DNA of 64,000 nt from assembly GCF_000717915.1 (NCBI RefSeq), contig NZ_JOCX01000003.1, forward strand, positions 124,001-188,000. The letters are read 5' to 3'. Made by a program: the position numbers and the translations under genes. The notes beneath the pieces were generated by a model. That model was not told the DNA's origin, did not search any database, and worked only from the letters and a program-made list of their open reading frames with translations. Source of the stretch: Streptomyces sp. NRRL S-244. GTDB lineage: Bacteria > Actinomycetota > Actinomycetes > Streptomycetales > Streptomycetaceae. Positions 42,552 to 51,735 of the stretch are shown here, one piece after another (within the stretch, counting starts at the first letter, position 1; each line of letters begins with the position of its first letter).

Positions 42552-43711
42552 CGGAGGTTCCCGCGCAGGTCCCACAGGCGGCGCCACATCGCCGAGCCGT
42601 CTTCGGCGCGGCGGCGGACCGGACCGTCCCAGTAGCCCAGCAGGCGGCCGTGGTCGGCCGGGTCGTCCTTGCGGACCACGCCGAGCAGGTGCCCCGGCAG
42701 CAGGTCCAGTACGTCGCCGCCCGGCAGGTACGCCGCGGCCACGCCCAGCGAGGCCGCCACCTGGACCGCCTCGGCGGTGGACATGACCGTACCCGGCCGC
42801 TCCACGTCCCAGCCCTCGGCCGAGCGGCCCGAGCGCAGGTCCCGGAAGACCGTGACCAGCGCGTCCAGCACCGCGTCGTCCACTCCGAACGCCGCGCCCG
42901 CCCGCTGCACCGCGGCCACCGCCTGGCGGCGGATGAGCGTGGCCTCCGCGTCCGCGTCCGCGATCGGCGCCACCGTCTCGAAGTTGAAGCGCCGCTTGAG
43001 GGCGGCGGACATCTCGGAGACCCCGCGGTCCCGCAGGTTGGCGGTGGCGATGACCGTGAACCCGGGGGCCGCGGAGACCACCGCGTCCTCGGTGGCGGTC
43101 AGTTCGGGCACGCTCACCCGCCGGTCGGACAGGATCGACACCAGCGCGTCCTGCACCTCGGGCAGACAGCGGGTGATCTCCTCGACCCGCACCACCCGCC
43201 CGGTCCGCATGGCGGAGAGCACCGGGGAGTCGACGAGCGCCTGGGAGGTGGGGCCCTGGGCGAGCAGCAGGGCGTAGTTCCAGCCGTAGCGGAAGGCGTC
43301 CTCCGTCGTTCCGGCCGTGCCCTGCACGGTGAGCGCGCTGGTGCCGCAGACGGCCGCGGCCAGCAGCTCGGACAGCATCGACTTCGCGGTGCCCGGCTCG
43401 CCGGTGAGCAGCAGCCCGCGCTCCCCGGCGAGCGTGACGACGCAGCGCTCGACCAGGGCGCGTTCGCCGACGAACTTCGGGGCGATCACCAGCTTGGCCG
43501 GGAGCCCGGCGGGGCGGCGGCCCGGCAGGGCCAGTTCCGCGCCCTCGCTGCCGCACACGAAGGTGACGACGGCGCGCGGGGTGAGCGCCCAGCCGGGCGG
43601 GCGGGGGCCGGTGTCCTGGGCGGAGAGGAAGGCGAGTTCGCCGGCGTACCGCTCCTCGGCGGGCAGCGACTGCCGGGCCGGGGTCTGAACGGGTGTGTCG
43701 GTCAGGGTCAT
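42548..43711 (-). CDS. MoxR-like AAA+ ATPase
   Basis: 387 residues. Walker A GEPGTAKS (104-111), Walker B region VVRVEEIT (near 173-180), sensor 1 ATANLRD (Asn225) and arginine finger segment ALKRRFNF (240-243) are all intact, and the sequence fits the MoxR/AAA_5 group. MoxR ATPases work with VWA proteins as chaperones that remodel or activate target proteins. The ATG at 43711 is first in its transcript after a hairpin and has AGGA 11 bases upstream, a wide spacing. Coupled by ATGA to the DUF5682-VWA gene. Confidence 0.93.
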   Translation of the reverse strand: MTLTDTPVQTPARQSLPAEERYAGELAFLSAQDTGPRPPGWALTPRAVVTFVCGSEGAELALPGRRPAGLPAKLVIAPKFVGERALVERCVVTLAGERGLLLTGEPGTAKSMLSELLAAAVCGTSALTVQGTAGTTEDAFRYGWNYALLLAQGPTSQALVDSPVLSAMRTGRVVRVEEITRCLPEVQDALVSILSDRRVSVPELTATEDAVVSAAPGFTVIATANLRDRGVSEMSAALKRRFNFETVAPIADADAEATLIRRQAVAAVQRAGAAFGVDDAVLDALVTVFRDLRSGRSAEGWDVERPGTVMSTAEAVQVAASLGVAAAYLPGGDVLDLLPGHLLGVVRKDDPADHGRLLGYWDGPVRRRAEDGSAMWRRLWDLRGNLR

Positions 43712-43758
43712 GACGTGGTGTGTCCTTCGGAAGATACGGGGGTAGGGGGTGCCGGCGG

Positions 43759-43804
43759 CGCGGCGCGGCGCGCCCTCGGAAGGGGAGGGGCGCGCCGCGC
43801 CGCG
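43759..43804 (-). terminator. Hairpin between the 1658-residue gene and the MoxR gene
   Basis: A perfect 16-bp GC stem (43759-43774 with 43789-43804) with a 14-base loop lies downstream of the stop at 43824 and upstream of the MoxR start. It divides the block into two transcription units, unless read through. Confidence 0.8.
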
Positions 43805-43823
43805 GCTGGCTTCGGCTTTGGCG

Positions 43824-46800
43824 TCAGCGGCGGCGTGCGCGGGTGCGCTTGACCTTCAGGGCCTCGAAGCGCGGTACGTCGCCCTCGCGGATCCGCTGCC
43901 AGGCCCGCCGGTAGAGGTCCGCGGCGGGCTCGTCCGGCACCAGCACCCCGAGCACCGGCCGCCCGCCCGGGGCCAGCCCGTACATCGGCAGCTTCCACAC
44001 CTCCACCGGCAGCACCGGCGAGGGCATCTCCGCCCAGCCGCCCGGCAGGAACAGCGAGCGCCCGGCCCGGGTCCGGGAGGCCGTCACCACCAGCTCGGTG
44101 GCGGCCAGTTCGGCGCGGGCGGCCTTCAGCCGGGCCGGCTTCCAGCCCGTCCAGCGCGCCATGTTGCGGTCGGTGGGGTCGGGCATGGCGAGCAGCGCCA
44201 GGTACACGGCGGCCGCGTCCGCGCCCAGGCCGTGCGCCTCGCCGACCTCCGCCACCAGCTCGGGCACCGAGCGGCCCGGGTCCTGCGGCCACCAGGTGCC
44301 GTCCTTGTCGACGGCCCCTCCCGCCGGCGCGCCCGGATCCGCGAGGAGCGCCGCGAACCGCGCGTCGTGGACGGCCCGCAGCGCCGTCTCCACCGACGAA
44401 GGCTGCTGGTCCTCGCCGCGCAGCGCCGGCAGGTACGGGTCGGAGCCGGTCGAGTCGAGCAGGGCCGTGCGCAGGGCGGGCTTGGGCCGGTCGTCCGCGG
44501 TTGCCATGACCACCGCGCCGTACCGCTCGTAGCCCTCGCCCGTCTCGGTCGGCGTGCCCGCGGCCTTCCGGAAGTCGGGCAGATTCGTGAAGTGCCCGAT
44601 GCTGAGCATCAGTTCGGGCGCGGCGAGCCGCTGCCGTACGGCGGTCAGGGCGGGCGGCAGCGCGGCCCGCAGGGGGTCCCCGGCGGGCAGCCGGTGGGCC
44701 GTCCAGGCCGTCAGGGTCAGCGCGCCGGTCAGGACGGTCTCGGTGAAGGGCTCGTCGGCCGGTTCGCGGGGTTCGACGTGGTCCCCCTTGACCTCCCAGG
44801 CGACGTCCACGCTCAAGGAGCGCGACTGCGCCGGGCCGAGGATCGCGGCCAGCGCCCGGTGCGTGGACCAGCCGGTGCTCGCGCCGCGCGTGGCCTCGGC
44901 GAGCAGCCACTCGGGCACGGGCGTACGACGGCCCACGCGGCGGTTCCACTCCTGTGCGGCGGCGGCCACGTCCGGCCCCTCCGTCCACAGCCGCGCCGGG
45001 TCGGCGGGCAGCAGCGCGCCGACGACCGCGCGCCGGACCTCGGGGTCGAGGCCCTTCAGCTCGGTCCTGGCGTGCTTCGCGTCGGCCGCCTTGACGCCCA
45101 GGGCGGTGCGCAGTTCGGCCGGCAGGAAGTGGTGCTCGTAGCTGTCGATGTTCGGCAGGCCGGCCAGCAGGAGTCGTGCGACGGTTCCGGAGACTCCGGT
45201 GAGGCGGGCGAACTCCTCGGCGGATTCGGGCAGGAACGGCGCCGCCCCGCGCTCGGCGGCCTCGGCCAGGAAGGCGGCCAGCCAGCCGGGGCCGCGCTCC
45301 CGGTCGCCGAGCGCGGCGTCGCCGCGCACGGTGTAGGGGCCGGGCACGGCGAAGCGGCCTGCGGGGTCGTACAGCAGGGCCCCGAACTCGTGGCCGTCGG
45401 GTACGGACACGCTGTGCTCGGTGAGGCCGAGGACGGCTCCGCCGCCCAGCGGGAGCAGGCTGCGGTGCGAGGTGTTGCGCTCGATGCCGTCGGGGGTGCG
45501 CAGGTGGCGCTGGTCGAGGTGGACCAGGACCCGGCGCCAGCGGTCGGCGGAGCCCTCGGCGGAGGCCAGCCCGAGCGCGTCCACCTGGCCGAGCACCGTG
45601 CACAGGGCGGCCCGCTGCTCGTCGGTGGTCCCGACGGCGGCGGCCCGGTACGCGATGGCCGCGGGCCGGTCCAGCAGCGGCGTGAACGGGAGGGCGGAGT
45701 ACGGCAGGGCGGGCAGGTCGAAGTGGAGCCGGCCGGGCACCGCGGCGGCGTCGGTGTCGGAGGCCGCCCGGCCCAGCCCGCCCAGGTAGCGGTACACCGC
45801 GTCGGTCTGGGCGCCCCAGCGGTAGTACCCGGTGCCGACGAGCCCGTGCAGGGCGTCGGCGATCAGTTCGTCGGTGGGGCCTTCGGGCTGCCCGTCGGCC
45901 GCCGCACCCGCGTCGGGGTCCAGCCGGGCGGCGACCCCGTCCAGCGCCTCCTGCTGGGCCAGGGCGAAGCGCAGCACCTCGACGATGCCCCCGATCAGCG
46001 GCGGGGCGGTGACCTGCGGCAGCGCCGCGCGGACCAGGTCGGGCAGGTCGGCGGCCGTCTCGGCGGCGGCGGCCGCCTTGAGCAGGGCGCCGACCGACCC
46101 TCCCTCCGCGGCGCGCAGGGCGGCCGAGCCCTCGGGGTCGCGCGGGCGCAGCGCGTACCAGAAGGGGAGCGGCGGGAGTTCGACGCTGCCGGTGGCGAAG
46201 GCGGCGGTGCGGTAGTCGCTGCGCGACTGGGCGGTGACCACGCCTTCCGGGTCGCTGATGCTGAGCTCGCGCCAGCGGTGGCTCAGGGCGCGCGGCCGCT
46301 CGTCGCCGGGGAAGGTCAGCGCGGCGACGGGCATCTCGGCGCCCTCGGGCACGCTGACGCGGCGGCCGCCGGTGTCGGAGGCCTCCCAGCCCCGGCCGGG
46401 GACGCGTACGATGCGCCAGCCGAGCAGGCCGTCCGCGGGCGCGCCGAGGGCCGAGCCCTCGACGGCGGGCGCGGGCCGCAGCCAGCAGGACTGGGTGGGC
46501 ACGGTGTTGCCGTCCCCGGGGTGGGCGCGCAGGGCGTCGGTGAGGAAGCCGGGCGCCGAGAGCCGGCCGAGGGCTCCGCCGGCGGGGTCGTACTCGCGCC
46601 AGCCGCCGTCGTGTTCCTGGTCGCGGTGCTGCCACACCCAGTACGAGGTCCCGTCGGACAGCAGTCGCCGTTCGCCCGGCAGTTTGGTGTCTCCGGCGTG
46701 CAGGACCCCGCCGCCGGTGGTGCGGCCGCCGCCGGGCAGGGGCAGGCTGATGTCATCGGAGCGCAGGTTCCAATAGCCGCCCGCGACGTCGACGGTGAAG

Positions 46801-48800
46801 ACGTTGCCGGGGTCGGTGTGCCAGTAGCCCTCGACGCCCCCGCTGCCGTAGTGGGCCCAGAAGACGAGCAGTTCGCCGTCGACGTAGTGGAATCCGTACC
46901 GGCGCGCGTTGCTGCTCGCCGCCCGCAGGTCGTGGGTGAGCACGGTGGAGTCGGCGTCGATGACGCGGACCTGGGCGGAGTTGGCGACGATCAGGTGGGG
47001 CCAGGCCTCGACGACGGTCAGCCCGTGCCCGCCTCCCTGGCCGGCGGGTGTCATTTCGGCGATCGCGCTCTCCCAGGCGGGCCAGGAGAGTTCCTCGAAG
47101 AGGCCGGTGCGCAGGGTGCGGGCGAGGGTCTCGCCGAGATCGGCGGCGGCCGCGAGGGCCACCTCCTCCCGGGCGAGTTCGAGGGCCTCGGCGGGCAGCC
47201 AGGTCAGCCGCCGGATGGCGTCCGGCAGTCCGGGCAGGCCCGCGGCGGTGGAGGCGGCGGCCACTTCGTGCATCCACTCGGTGAGCATCGGGCGGCCGCC
47301 GGGCGAGGCGGCGAGCAGCCGCATGACCTCCACCGCGTGGGCGTCGCCGCCCAGGCCGTACGCGGCTCGCCCGAACGCGGGCCGGAAGCGCTGGTCGGCG
47401 GCGACGGCGAGCAGGTCCCGCCGCTGGTCGGAGCGTGCCCAGTCGGCCAGGTTCAGCTGGTCGTGGCGCCGGCGCGAGGTGGAGTCGGGCTCGGGGTCGG
47501 TGACCGGGACGTCCAGGGAGAGCAGCAGGTCCAGCAGGTCGGCGTCCTCGACGCCCACCTTCAGGCCCGCTTCGCGGCCGGGCTCGGCGAGTTCGGCGCG
47601 CAGCCGGTCGGCGGCGCGGGCGACGAGGTCGAGCAGGGCGGGCAGCGTGGGGCGCGAGCCCCAGCCGGTGTGCCGGGCGGCGTGGAAGCGCTCCAGCCAG
47701 CCGGCGGCGCCGTCGGAGCAGCGCTGCTCGGCGGGCAGGTCGGCGCGGACCAGCCCGGCGGTGGCGCCGGATTCCTCCAGCAGCCCGAGCCACAGCGCGG
47801 GGAGTTCGCCGTCCCCGCCGCCGGGCGGCATCAGACCGAGCAGGGTGCCCCGTACGGACGGCACCCGGCGGGCCAGCGCGACGAGCGCGGTGCGGTGCGC
47901 CTTCCACCAGCCGTACGCGGCCCGCAGCGTGGCCGGCAGCGGGAGCAGCTCGGCGAGGTAGTCCTGCTCGGCCTCGGTGCCGGTCAGGCCGGCGGCGCGG
48001 GCGAGGCGGCGCAGCTCGGTCGCGGCTTGCGCGGAGGGCGGCAGTCCGCCTGCGGTGCGCCGGACGCACAGCCGGCGGAAGCGCTCGTGGGCCTCGGCGG
48101 GGCTGACGCGGGCGGACAGTTCCTTGGCGTAGCCGGTGAGCACCTTGACCGGGAGGGCGCCGACCAGGGCGAATTCGAGGAAGACGCCGTCGAGGCGGTC
48201 CTCGTCCACGGGCAGGCCGTGCTGGGCCTCGCTGGTCCGGGCGCGGCCGAACAGCTGGGCGGCGTAGGTGGTGTTCTCGACGGCGAGGAAGATGCGGGCG
48301 GCCTGCTCGTAGAAGACGGGCAGGAAGTGCGGGACGGCGGCGGCGAGCCGGCCGGCCAGTTCGTGGCAGGCGTCGAGGGCGGCCTTGGGCTTGGTCTTGG
48401 CCGTACGGGCGAGCCGGTCGAGTTCGGGGACCACGGCGAGGGCGTGGTGTCCGTCCTCCGGGTGGTGGACGAGGACCCATTCGGGGAAGCCGAGGGCCTG
48501 GCGCTGGCCGAGGCCGACCACGGGCGCGGCGCCCTCGGCCTCGTCGCGTACGAGTCCCAGGAAGCCGGCGGCGAGGTCCTCGGCCGGGCCCAGTTCGGCG
48601 GCGGCGAGCCGGACGACGACGCGGCCGTCGGGGAGGGCGGGGTGGCGGTAGGAGCGTGCGGTCAGGTCGACCGCCGAGGGGCCCGCGCCCTCGGTGCCGT
48701 TCGGCAGCACGGCGCCTGCCTTGAGCAGCAGTTCGGCGTCGGCCACGGCGTCGGCCTCGGTGTCGGCCGCCCTCGTGGTGCTGGTGCTGGTGGTGCTCAT
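43824..48800 (-). CDS. Very large protein (1658 residues) of unknown function in the MoxR-VWA block
   Basis: 1658 residues, no signal peptide or clear membrane helix. The middle (about residues 600-800) has a beta-rich, propeller-like pattern (IVANSAQVRVIDADS; LLVFWAHYGSGGVEGYW; VFTVDVAGGYWNLRSDD; YWVWQHRDQEHDGGWREYD). Flanking parts are helical and Ala/Leu/Arg-rich. The C-terminus is very basic (KVKRTRARRR). I do not recognise a named domain with confidence. It is translated just after the DUF4132-like gene (ATGA overlap at 48797-48800), so the two proteins are probably partners. Its size, propeller-like segment and setting suggest a scaffold or a substrate-binding component of the MoxR-VWA machinery (inference). 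Confidence 0.75.
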   Translation of the reverse strand: MSTTSTSTTRAADTEADAVADAELLLKAGAVLPNGTEGAGPSAVDLTARSYRHPALPDGRVVVRLAAAELGPAEDLAAGFLGLVRDEAEGAAPVVGLGQRQALGFPEWVLVHHPEDGHHALAVVPELDRLARTAKTKPKAALDACHELAGRLAAAVPHFLPVFYEQAARIFLAVENTTYAAQLFGRARTSEAQHGLPVDEDRLDGVFLEFALVGALPVKVLTGYAKELSARVSPAEAHERFRRLCVRRTAGGLPPSAQAATELRRLARAAGLTGTEAEQDYLAELLPLPATLRAAYGWWKAHRTALVALARRVPSVRGTLLGLMPPGGGDGELPALWLGLLEESGATAGLVRADLPAEQRCSDGAAGWLERFHAARHTGWGSRPTLPALLDLVARAADRLRAELAEPGREAGLKVGVEDADLLDLLLSLDVPVTDPEPDSTSRRRHDQLNLADWARSDQRRDLLAVAADQRFRPAFGRAAYGLGGDAHAVEVMRLLAASPGGRPMLTEWMHEVAAASTAAGLPGLPDAIRRLTWLPAEALELAREEVALAAAADLGETLARTLRTGLFEELSWPAWESAIAEMTPAGQGGGHGLTVVEAWPHLIVANSAQVRVIDADSTVLTHDLRAASSNARRYGFHYVDGELLVFWAHYGSGGVEGYWHTDPGNVFTVDVAGGYWNLRSDDISLPLPGGGRTTGGGVLHAGDTKLPGERRLLSDGTSYWVWQHRDQEHDGGWREYDPAGGALGRLSAPGFLTDALRAHPGDGNTVPTQSCWLRPAPAVEGSALGAPADGLLGWRIVRVPGRGWEASDTGGRRVSVPEGAEMPVAALTFPGDERPRALSHRWRELSISDPEGVVTAQSRSDYRTAAFATGSVELPPLPFWYALRPRDPEGSAALRAAEGGSVGALLKAAAAAETAADLPDLVRAALPQVTAPPLIGGIVEVLRFALAQQEALDGVAARLDPDAGAAADGQPEGPTDELIADALHGLVGTGYYRWGAQTDAVYRYLGGLGRAASDTDAAAVPGRLHFDLPALPYSALPFTPLLDRPAAIAYRAAAVGTTDEQRAALCTVLGQVDALGLASAEGSADRWRRVLVHLDQRHLRTPDGIERNTSHRSLLPLGGGAVLGLTEHSVSVPDGHEFGALLYDPAGRFAVPGPYTVRGDAALGDRERGPGWLAAFLAEAAERGAAPFLPESAEEFARLTGVSGTVARLLLAGLPNIDSYEHHFLPAELRTALGVKAADAKHARTELKGLDPEVRRAVVGALLPADPARLWTEGPDVAAAAQEWNRRVGRRTPVPEWLLAEATRGASTGWSTHRALAAILGPAQSRSLSVDVAWEVKGDHVEPREPADEPFTETVLTGALTLTAWTAHRLPAGDPLRAALPPALTAVRQRLAAPELMLSIGHFTNLPDFRKAAGTPTETGEGYERYGAVVMATADDRPKPALRTALLDSTGSDPYLPALRGEDQQPSSVETALRAVHDARFAALLADPGAPAGGAVDKDGTWWPQDPGRSVPELVAEVGEAHGLGADAAAVYLALLAMPDPTDRNMARWTGWKPARLKAARAELAATELVVTASRTRAGRSLFLPGGWAEMPSPVLPVEVWKLPMYGLAPGGRPVLGVLVPDEPAADLYRRAWQRIREGDVPRFEALKVKRTRARRR

Positions 48801-49666
48801 CGCGCGTCCCCGCCCTCTTCGATCTTGCGCCCGGCGTACAGCGCCGCGGCCATCCGCATTCCCTCGGACCAGGCGACCGGTCCGACCTCCGTCAGGCGCA
48901 CCGCCCGGCCGTTCTCGTCGTGCCAGCTCAGGGCGCCGGTGCTCGTCTCGTCCTCGTAGTACGGCTCGCCGATCCAGACCGCGGCCTCCGTGCCGCGGCC
49001 GGTGTCGCGGACCTTGCAGGTCGCGTAGCCGCCGGAGACCCGGTAGCCGAGGCCCGTCGCCCGCGCGGCCAGGCCGAACCGGCTCGCGAAGACGCCGCCC
49101 GCGTAATCCCGTACCTCGGTGGCGGTGGCCGCCAGCCCGTCGGGCTTCTCCCAGGTGGGCCGGTGAATCTGCTCGACGCGCTGCACGATGCCGAGTTCGG
49201 CCGCGAAGTCCCGTACGTCGTCCAGGTCGGGCAGCAGCACCGGGTGCGGCAGGGTCACCGTGCGCGGGGAGAGCCGTACGGTCTCACCGTCGAGGTTGAC
49301 CACCTTCAGCTCCCCGGACGCGGTGGCGTCCCGCAGGAAGCCCACCTCGTCCGGGTCCTCGCCGACGACGGCCATGTCGCGCAGGGCGCTCTGCCAGGCC
49401 TCGTCCGGCCAGACCCGGGCGAGCAGCGCCGTCGGCACGGGCAGCGAGGAGACCATCCAGGTGTCCACCTGGGCGATGCAGGCGGCCTCGTGCCGGTCCA
49501 GCCATTCGGCGAGCCGGCGCAGCCGGTCCACCTCGGGATGGTCGCGCAGGGCCTTGGGCAGCGTCTTCAACTGCCGTCCCGCCGAGCGGCCGGTGGCGGA
49601 CCGCGCCGCCACCTTCCCTTCCACCAGGGCGATCTCGTACCCCTCGCCCGCCGCCAGCCATGCCAT
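48797..49666 (-). CDS. DUF4132-like protein
   Basis: 289 residues. The pattern HPEVDRLRRLAEWLDRHEAACIAQVDTWM, then LLARVWPDEAWQ, VTLPHPVLLPDLDDVRDFAAELGIVQRVEQIHRPTW and the final VGPVAWSEGMRMAAALY resembles the DUF4132 domain found C-terminal to WGR domains or in MolR-type proteins. The assignment is from memory of the family pattern. No WGR domain is fused here. ATG at 49666 (MAWLAAGEGYEIAL) is chosen; a frame extension to 49939 runs through the promoter of the divergent HNH gene and is unlikely. First gene of the upstream transcription unit, coupled to the 1658-residue gene. Confidence 0.7.
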   Translation of the reverse strand: MAWLAAGEGYEIALVEGKVAARSATGRSAGRQLKTLPKALRDHPEVDRLRRLAEWLDRHEAACIAQVDTWMVSSLPVPTALLARVWPDEAWQSALRDMAVVGEDPDEVGFLRDATASGELKVVNLDGETVRLSPRTVTLPHPVLLPDLDDVRDFAAELGIVQRVEQIHRPTWEKPDGLAATATEVRDYAGGVFASRFGLAARATGLGYRVSGGYATCKVRDTGRGTEAAVWIGEPYYEDETSTGALSWHDENGRAVRLTEVGPVAWSEGMRMAAALYAGRKIEEGGDAR

Positions 49667-49937
49667 CAGTACGTGCCCCTCCGCCTGCCCGATCCCGGAT
49701 GCGCGCAGCGTCGACCAGGGGGACGAAGCCCCCTGAGCTGCGGTATGTCGGGAGACTAGCGAGAGCCACTGACAACGCCCGCCGAGGGGGCCCCGCTCGG
49801 CGGCCGGTCCGGCGGCCCGCGCCGCGCCCGGCTCGACGGTGGCGTGTCCGCGGCGGGTCGACTGTCCGGTTGAATGTCCGGTTCTGGGTAGTCTTTCCGG
49901 GACAGCGTGCGGTGCGGGACCGGCTCGGGGTGGGTTC

Positions 49938-50663
49938 ATGGGACGTCAGATACGTGTCCGGGATGCGGTCCTGGCGGCGGCGGTGCTGCTGGCCGTGGCC
50001 GGGTGCTCGGGTACCGGCACCGCGCCGGGCAAGGACGCGAAGCCCTCGGCGGCCGGTACGTCGCCCTCCGCTCCGGGGGGCGCGGACGCCAAACCGGCCT
50101 CGGGGGACGTACTGCCCGGCATGGTCGGCGTGCAGGCGGCCCGTACCCAGCTGGCCGCGCTGAAGGTCGCCCCGCCCGGGACCATGGCCGGTTACAGCCG
50201 GGCCAAGTTCACCCACTGGGCGGAGCAGGGCAACAAGTGCGACACCCGCGAGGTCGTCCTCAAGCGGGACGGCAAGGACGTCGCCCAGGACGCCGAGTGC
50301 AAGGCCGTCTCCGGCACCTGGAAGAGCCTGTACGACGGGGTCGTGGTCACCGAGGCGTCGAAGATGGACATCGACCACATCGTGCCGCTCGCCGAGGGCT
50401 GGCGCTCGGGCGCGGCCGGCTGGGACGCCGCGCGGCGCAAGGCATTCGCGAACGACCTGACCCACCCTCAGCTGCTGTCGGTGACGGCGGCCACGAACCG
50501 CTCGAAGGGCGACCAGAGCCCCGACCTGTGGCAGCCGCCGGACAAATCGAGCTGGTGCCAGTACGGGCGGGCCTGGACCACCGTGAAATCCACGTACGGA
50601 CTGACCGTGACCGAACCGGAGAAGAAGATGCTCGGGACGATGCTGGACAGCTGCGTGGCATGA
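49938..50663 (+). CDS. HNH endonuclease-family lipoprotein
   Basis: 241 residues. A lipoprotein signal (RQIRVRDAVLAAAVLLAVAGC) with Cys near residue 22 is followed by a Ser/Pro/Gly linker and an HNH domain of the GmrSD C-terminal/DUF1524-like type: MDIDHIVPLAEGWRSGA, RRKAFANDL, LLSVTAATNRSKGDQSPDLW. The conserved His-Asn and the NRSKGD segment suggest an active metal nuclease. Located outside the membrane, it may degrade extracellular DNA or RNA. Two extra Cys pairs (KCDTREV, ECKAV, SWCQY, SCVA) could form disulfides, consistent with export. The ATG at 49938 follows GGGGTGGG. Confidence 0.87.
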   Translation: MGRQIRVRDAVLAAAVLLAVAGCSGTGTAPGKDAKPSAAGTSPSAPGGADAKPASGDVLPGMVGVQAARTQLAALKVAPPGTMAGYSRAKFTHWAEQGNKCDTREVVLKRDGKDVAQDAECKAVSGTWKSLYDGVVVTEASKMDIDHIVPLAEGWRSGAAGWDAARRKAFANDLTHPQLLSVTAATNRSKGDQSPDLWQPPDKSSWCQYGRAWTTVKSTYGLTVTEPEKKMLGTMLDSCVA

Positions 50664-50695
50664 GCGGCATGAGAGGCATGAGAGGACGACAGATC

Positions 50696-51004
50696 ATGGC
50701 CGGACGGCAGCAGTGGTGCGACGAGGTCCTGGCCGGGCCCGGCGGGGCGATGACGGACGAGGTCGGCGTCATCACGGGCCCGCTGACGCTGCGCACGACG
50801 GCGCTGCCGGACGGCGGATCGGTCCGGATCGAGGTCCAGTACAAGGACGCGGAGGAGTGGTACACGCTGACCGGCAGCCCGGTCCCCCACCACGGCGACC
50901 CGGCGGCCGTCCACACCGCCGCCCTCGCCGCGATCCGCGCGGGCCACGCCGCCGAAGCCCCGGCCCTGCCACCGCCCACGCCCCCGGGCCCGCCCCCGGC
51001 CTGA
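50696..51004 (+). CDS. Small hypothetical protein downstream of the HNH lipoprotein
   Basis: 102 residues beginning MAGRQQWCDEVLAGPGGAMT. A beta-rich middle (GPLTLRTTALPDGGSVRIEVQYKDAEEWYTLTG) and a Pro-rich tail are visible; family not recognised. An alternative ATG at 50660 overlaps the HNH stop (ATGA) and would add 12 residues containing a Met-Arg-Gly repeat. The close spacing suggests co-transcription with the nuclease. It could be a partner or immunity-like protein, but nothing in the sequence proves that. Confidence 0.6.
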   Translation: MAGRQQWCDEVLAGPGGAMTDEVGVITGPLTLRTTALPDGGSVRIEVQYKDAEEWYTLTGSPVPHHGDPAAVHTAALAAIRAGHAAEAPALPPPTPPGPPPA

Positions 51005-51038
51005 CCCGCTGCGGCAGGCCCGGCCGGTGATCAGCATC

Positions 51039-51695
51039 ATGATCCCCATGACACCGATATCCACACCGACACCGATCACGGGCATGGACCTCACCGGCTT
51101 CACCGAGCGCGAGCAAGGTCTCTGGACCGACGAGAACGGCCTCGTCCTCTCCGTCCACTTCTTCCCCCTGGTCCCGGACCTGCCGGCGCCGCTGCACGAG
51201 ACCGACCGGCTCCGGCACGGCCTCGCCCGGTCCGTGGCCCGGGCGGGCGGAGGGCTGATCGAGGCCGTGCCCGGCGAGGTGGACTCCGTCCCGGCCGTAC
51301 GGCAACTGGTCAAGATCCGGCGGCCGAACACCGAGCACGGGCTGGTGTTCCTCGCCTCCTGGACCGTGCCGAAGGCGGGCTGCAGCACGGTGATCAAGGT
51401 GCAGGCGGGTGAACAGGGCACGACCGGGATGCGGGAGGCCCTCGTCGGCGCCCGCGTGGGCCACGAGAACTACTTCCGCCCGCACCCGTACGGGCCGGAC
51501 GTCTCGGGCGGCCTGCCGTACCACGTCGCCGACCTCGAGGAGTGGGACGCGGAGTTCCCCGAGCACCCGCTGACGCTGGCCCGCGGCGCGCTGCGGCGCA
51601 TCGCCCCGACGGTGACCCTGGACGAGCGCTTCAAGGCCCTCCCGCCGTTCGGCCCGCCGGCCGCCCCGCGGCGCCGCTGGTTCCGCCGGCCCTGA
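51039..51695 (+). CDS. Hypothetical cytoplasmic protein
   Basis: 218 residues from ATG 51039; GTG 51027 and ATG 51048 are alternatives and none has a clear ribosome site. The N-terminus is Thr/Pro/Ile-rich (MTPISTPTPITG), followed by a domain with alternating beta and alpha segments (LTGFTEREQGLWTDENGLVL; LVKIRRPNTEHGLVFLASWT; GCSTVIKVQAGEQGTTGMRE; HPYGPDVSGGLPYHVADLEEWDAEFPEHPL). It resembles Streptomyces hypothetical proteins that I cannot name. No signal or membrane segments. Confidence 0.65.
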   Translation: MIPMTPISTPTPITGMDLTGFTEREQGLWTDENGLVLSVHFFPLVPDLPAPLHETDRLRHGLARSVARAGGGLIEAVPGEVDSVPAVRQLVKIRRPNTEHGLVFLASWTVPKAGCSTVIKVQAGEQGTTGMREALVGARVGHENYFRPHPYGPDVSGGLPYHVADLEEWDAEFPEHPLTLARGALRRIAPTVTLDERFKALPPFGPPAAPRRRWFRRP

Positions 51696-51735
51696 GGCAC
51701 GGGCTGCGGAAGGCGCCCTCGGGGCGGGCCTCGTG

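Noticed and set aside
49667..49937. N-terminal extension of the DUF4132-like protein
   Set aside because: The frame stays open but its translation is Pro/Arg/Gly-rich, unlike a domain, and covers the divergent promoter.
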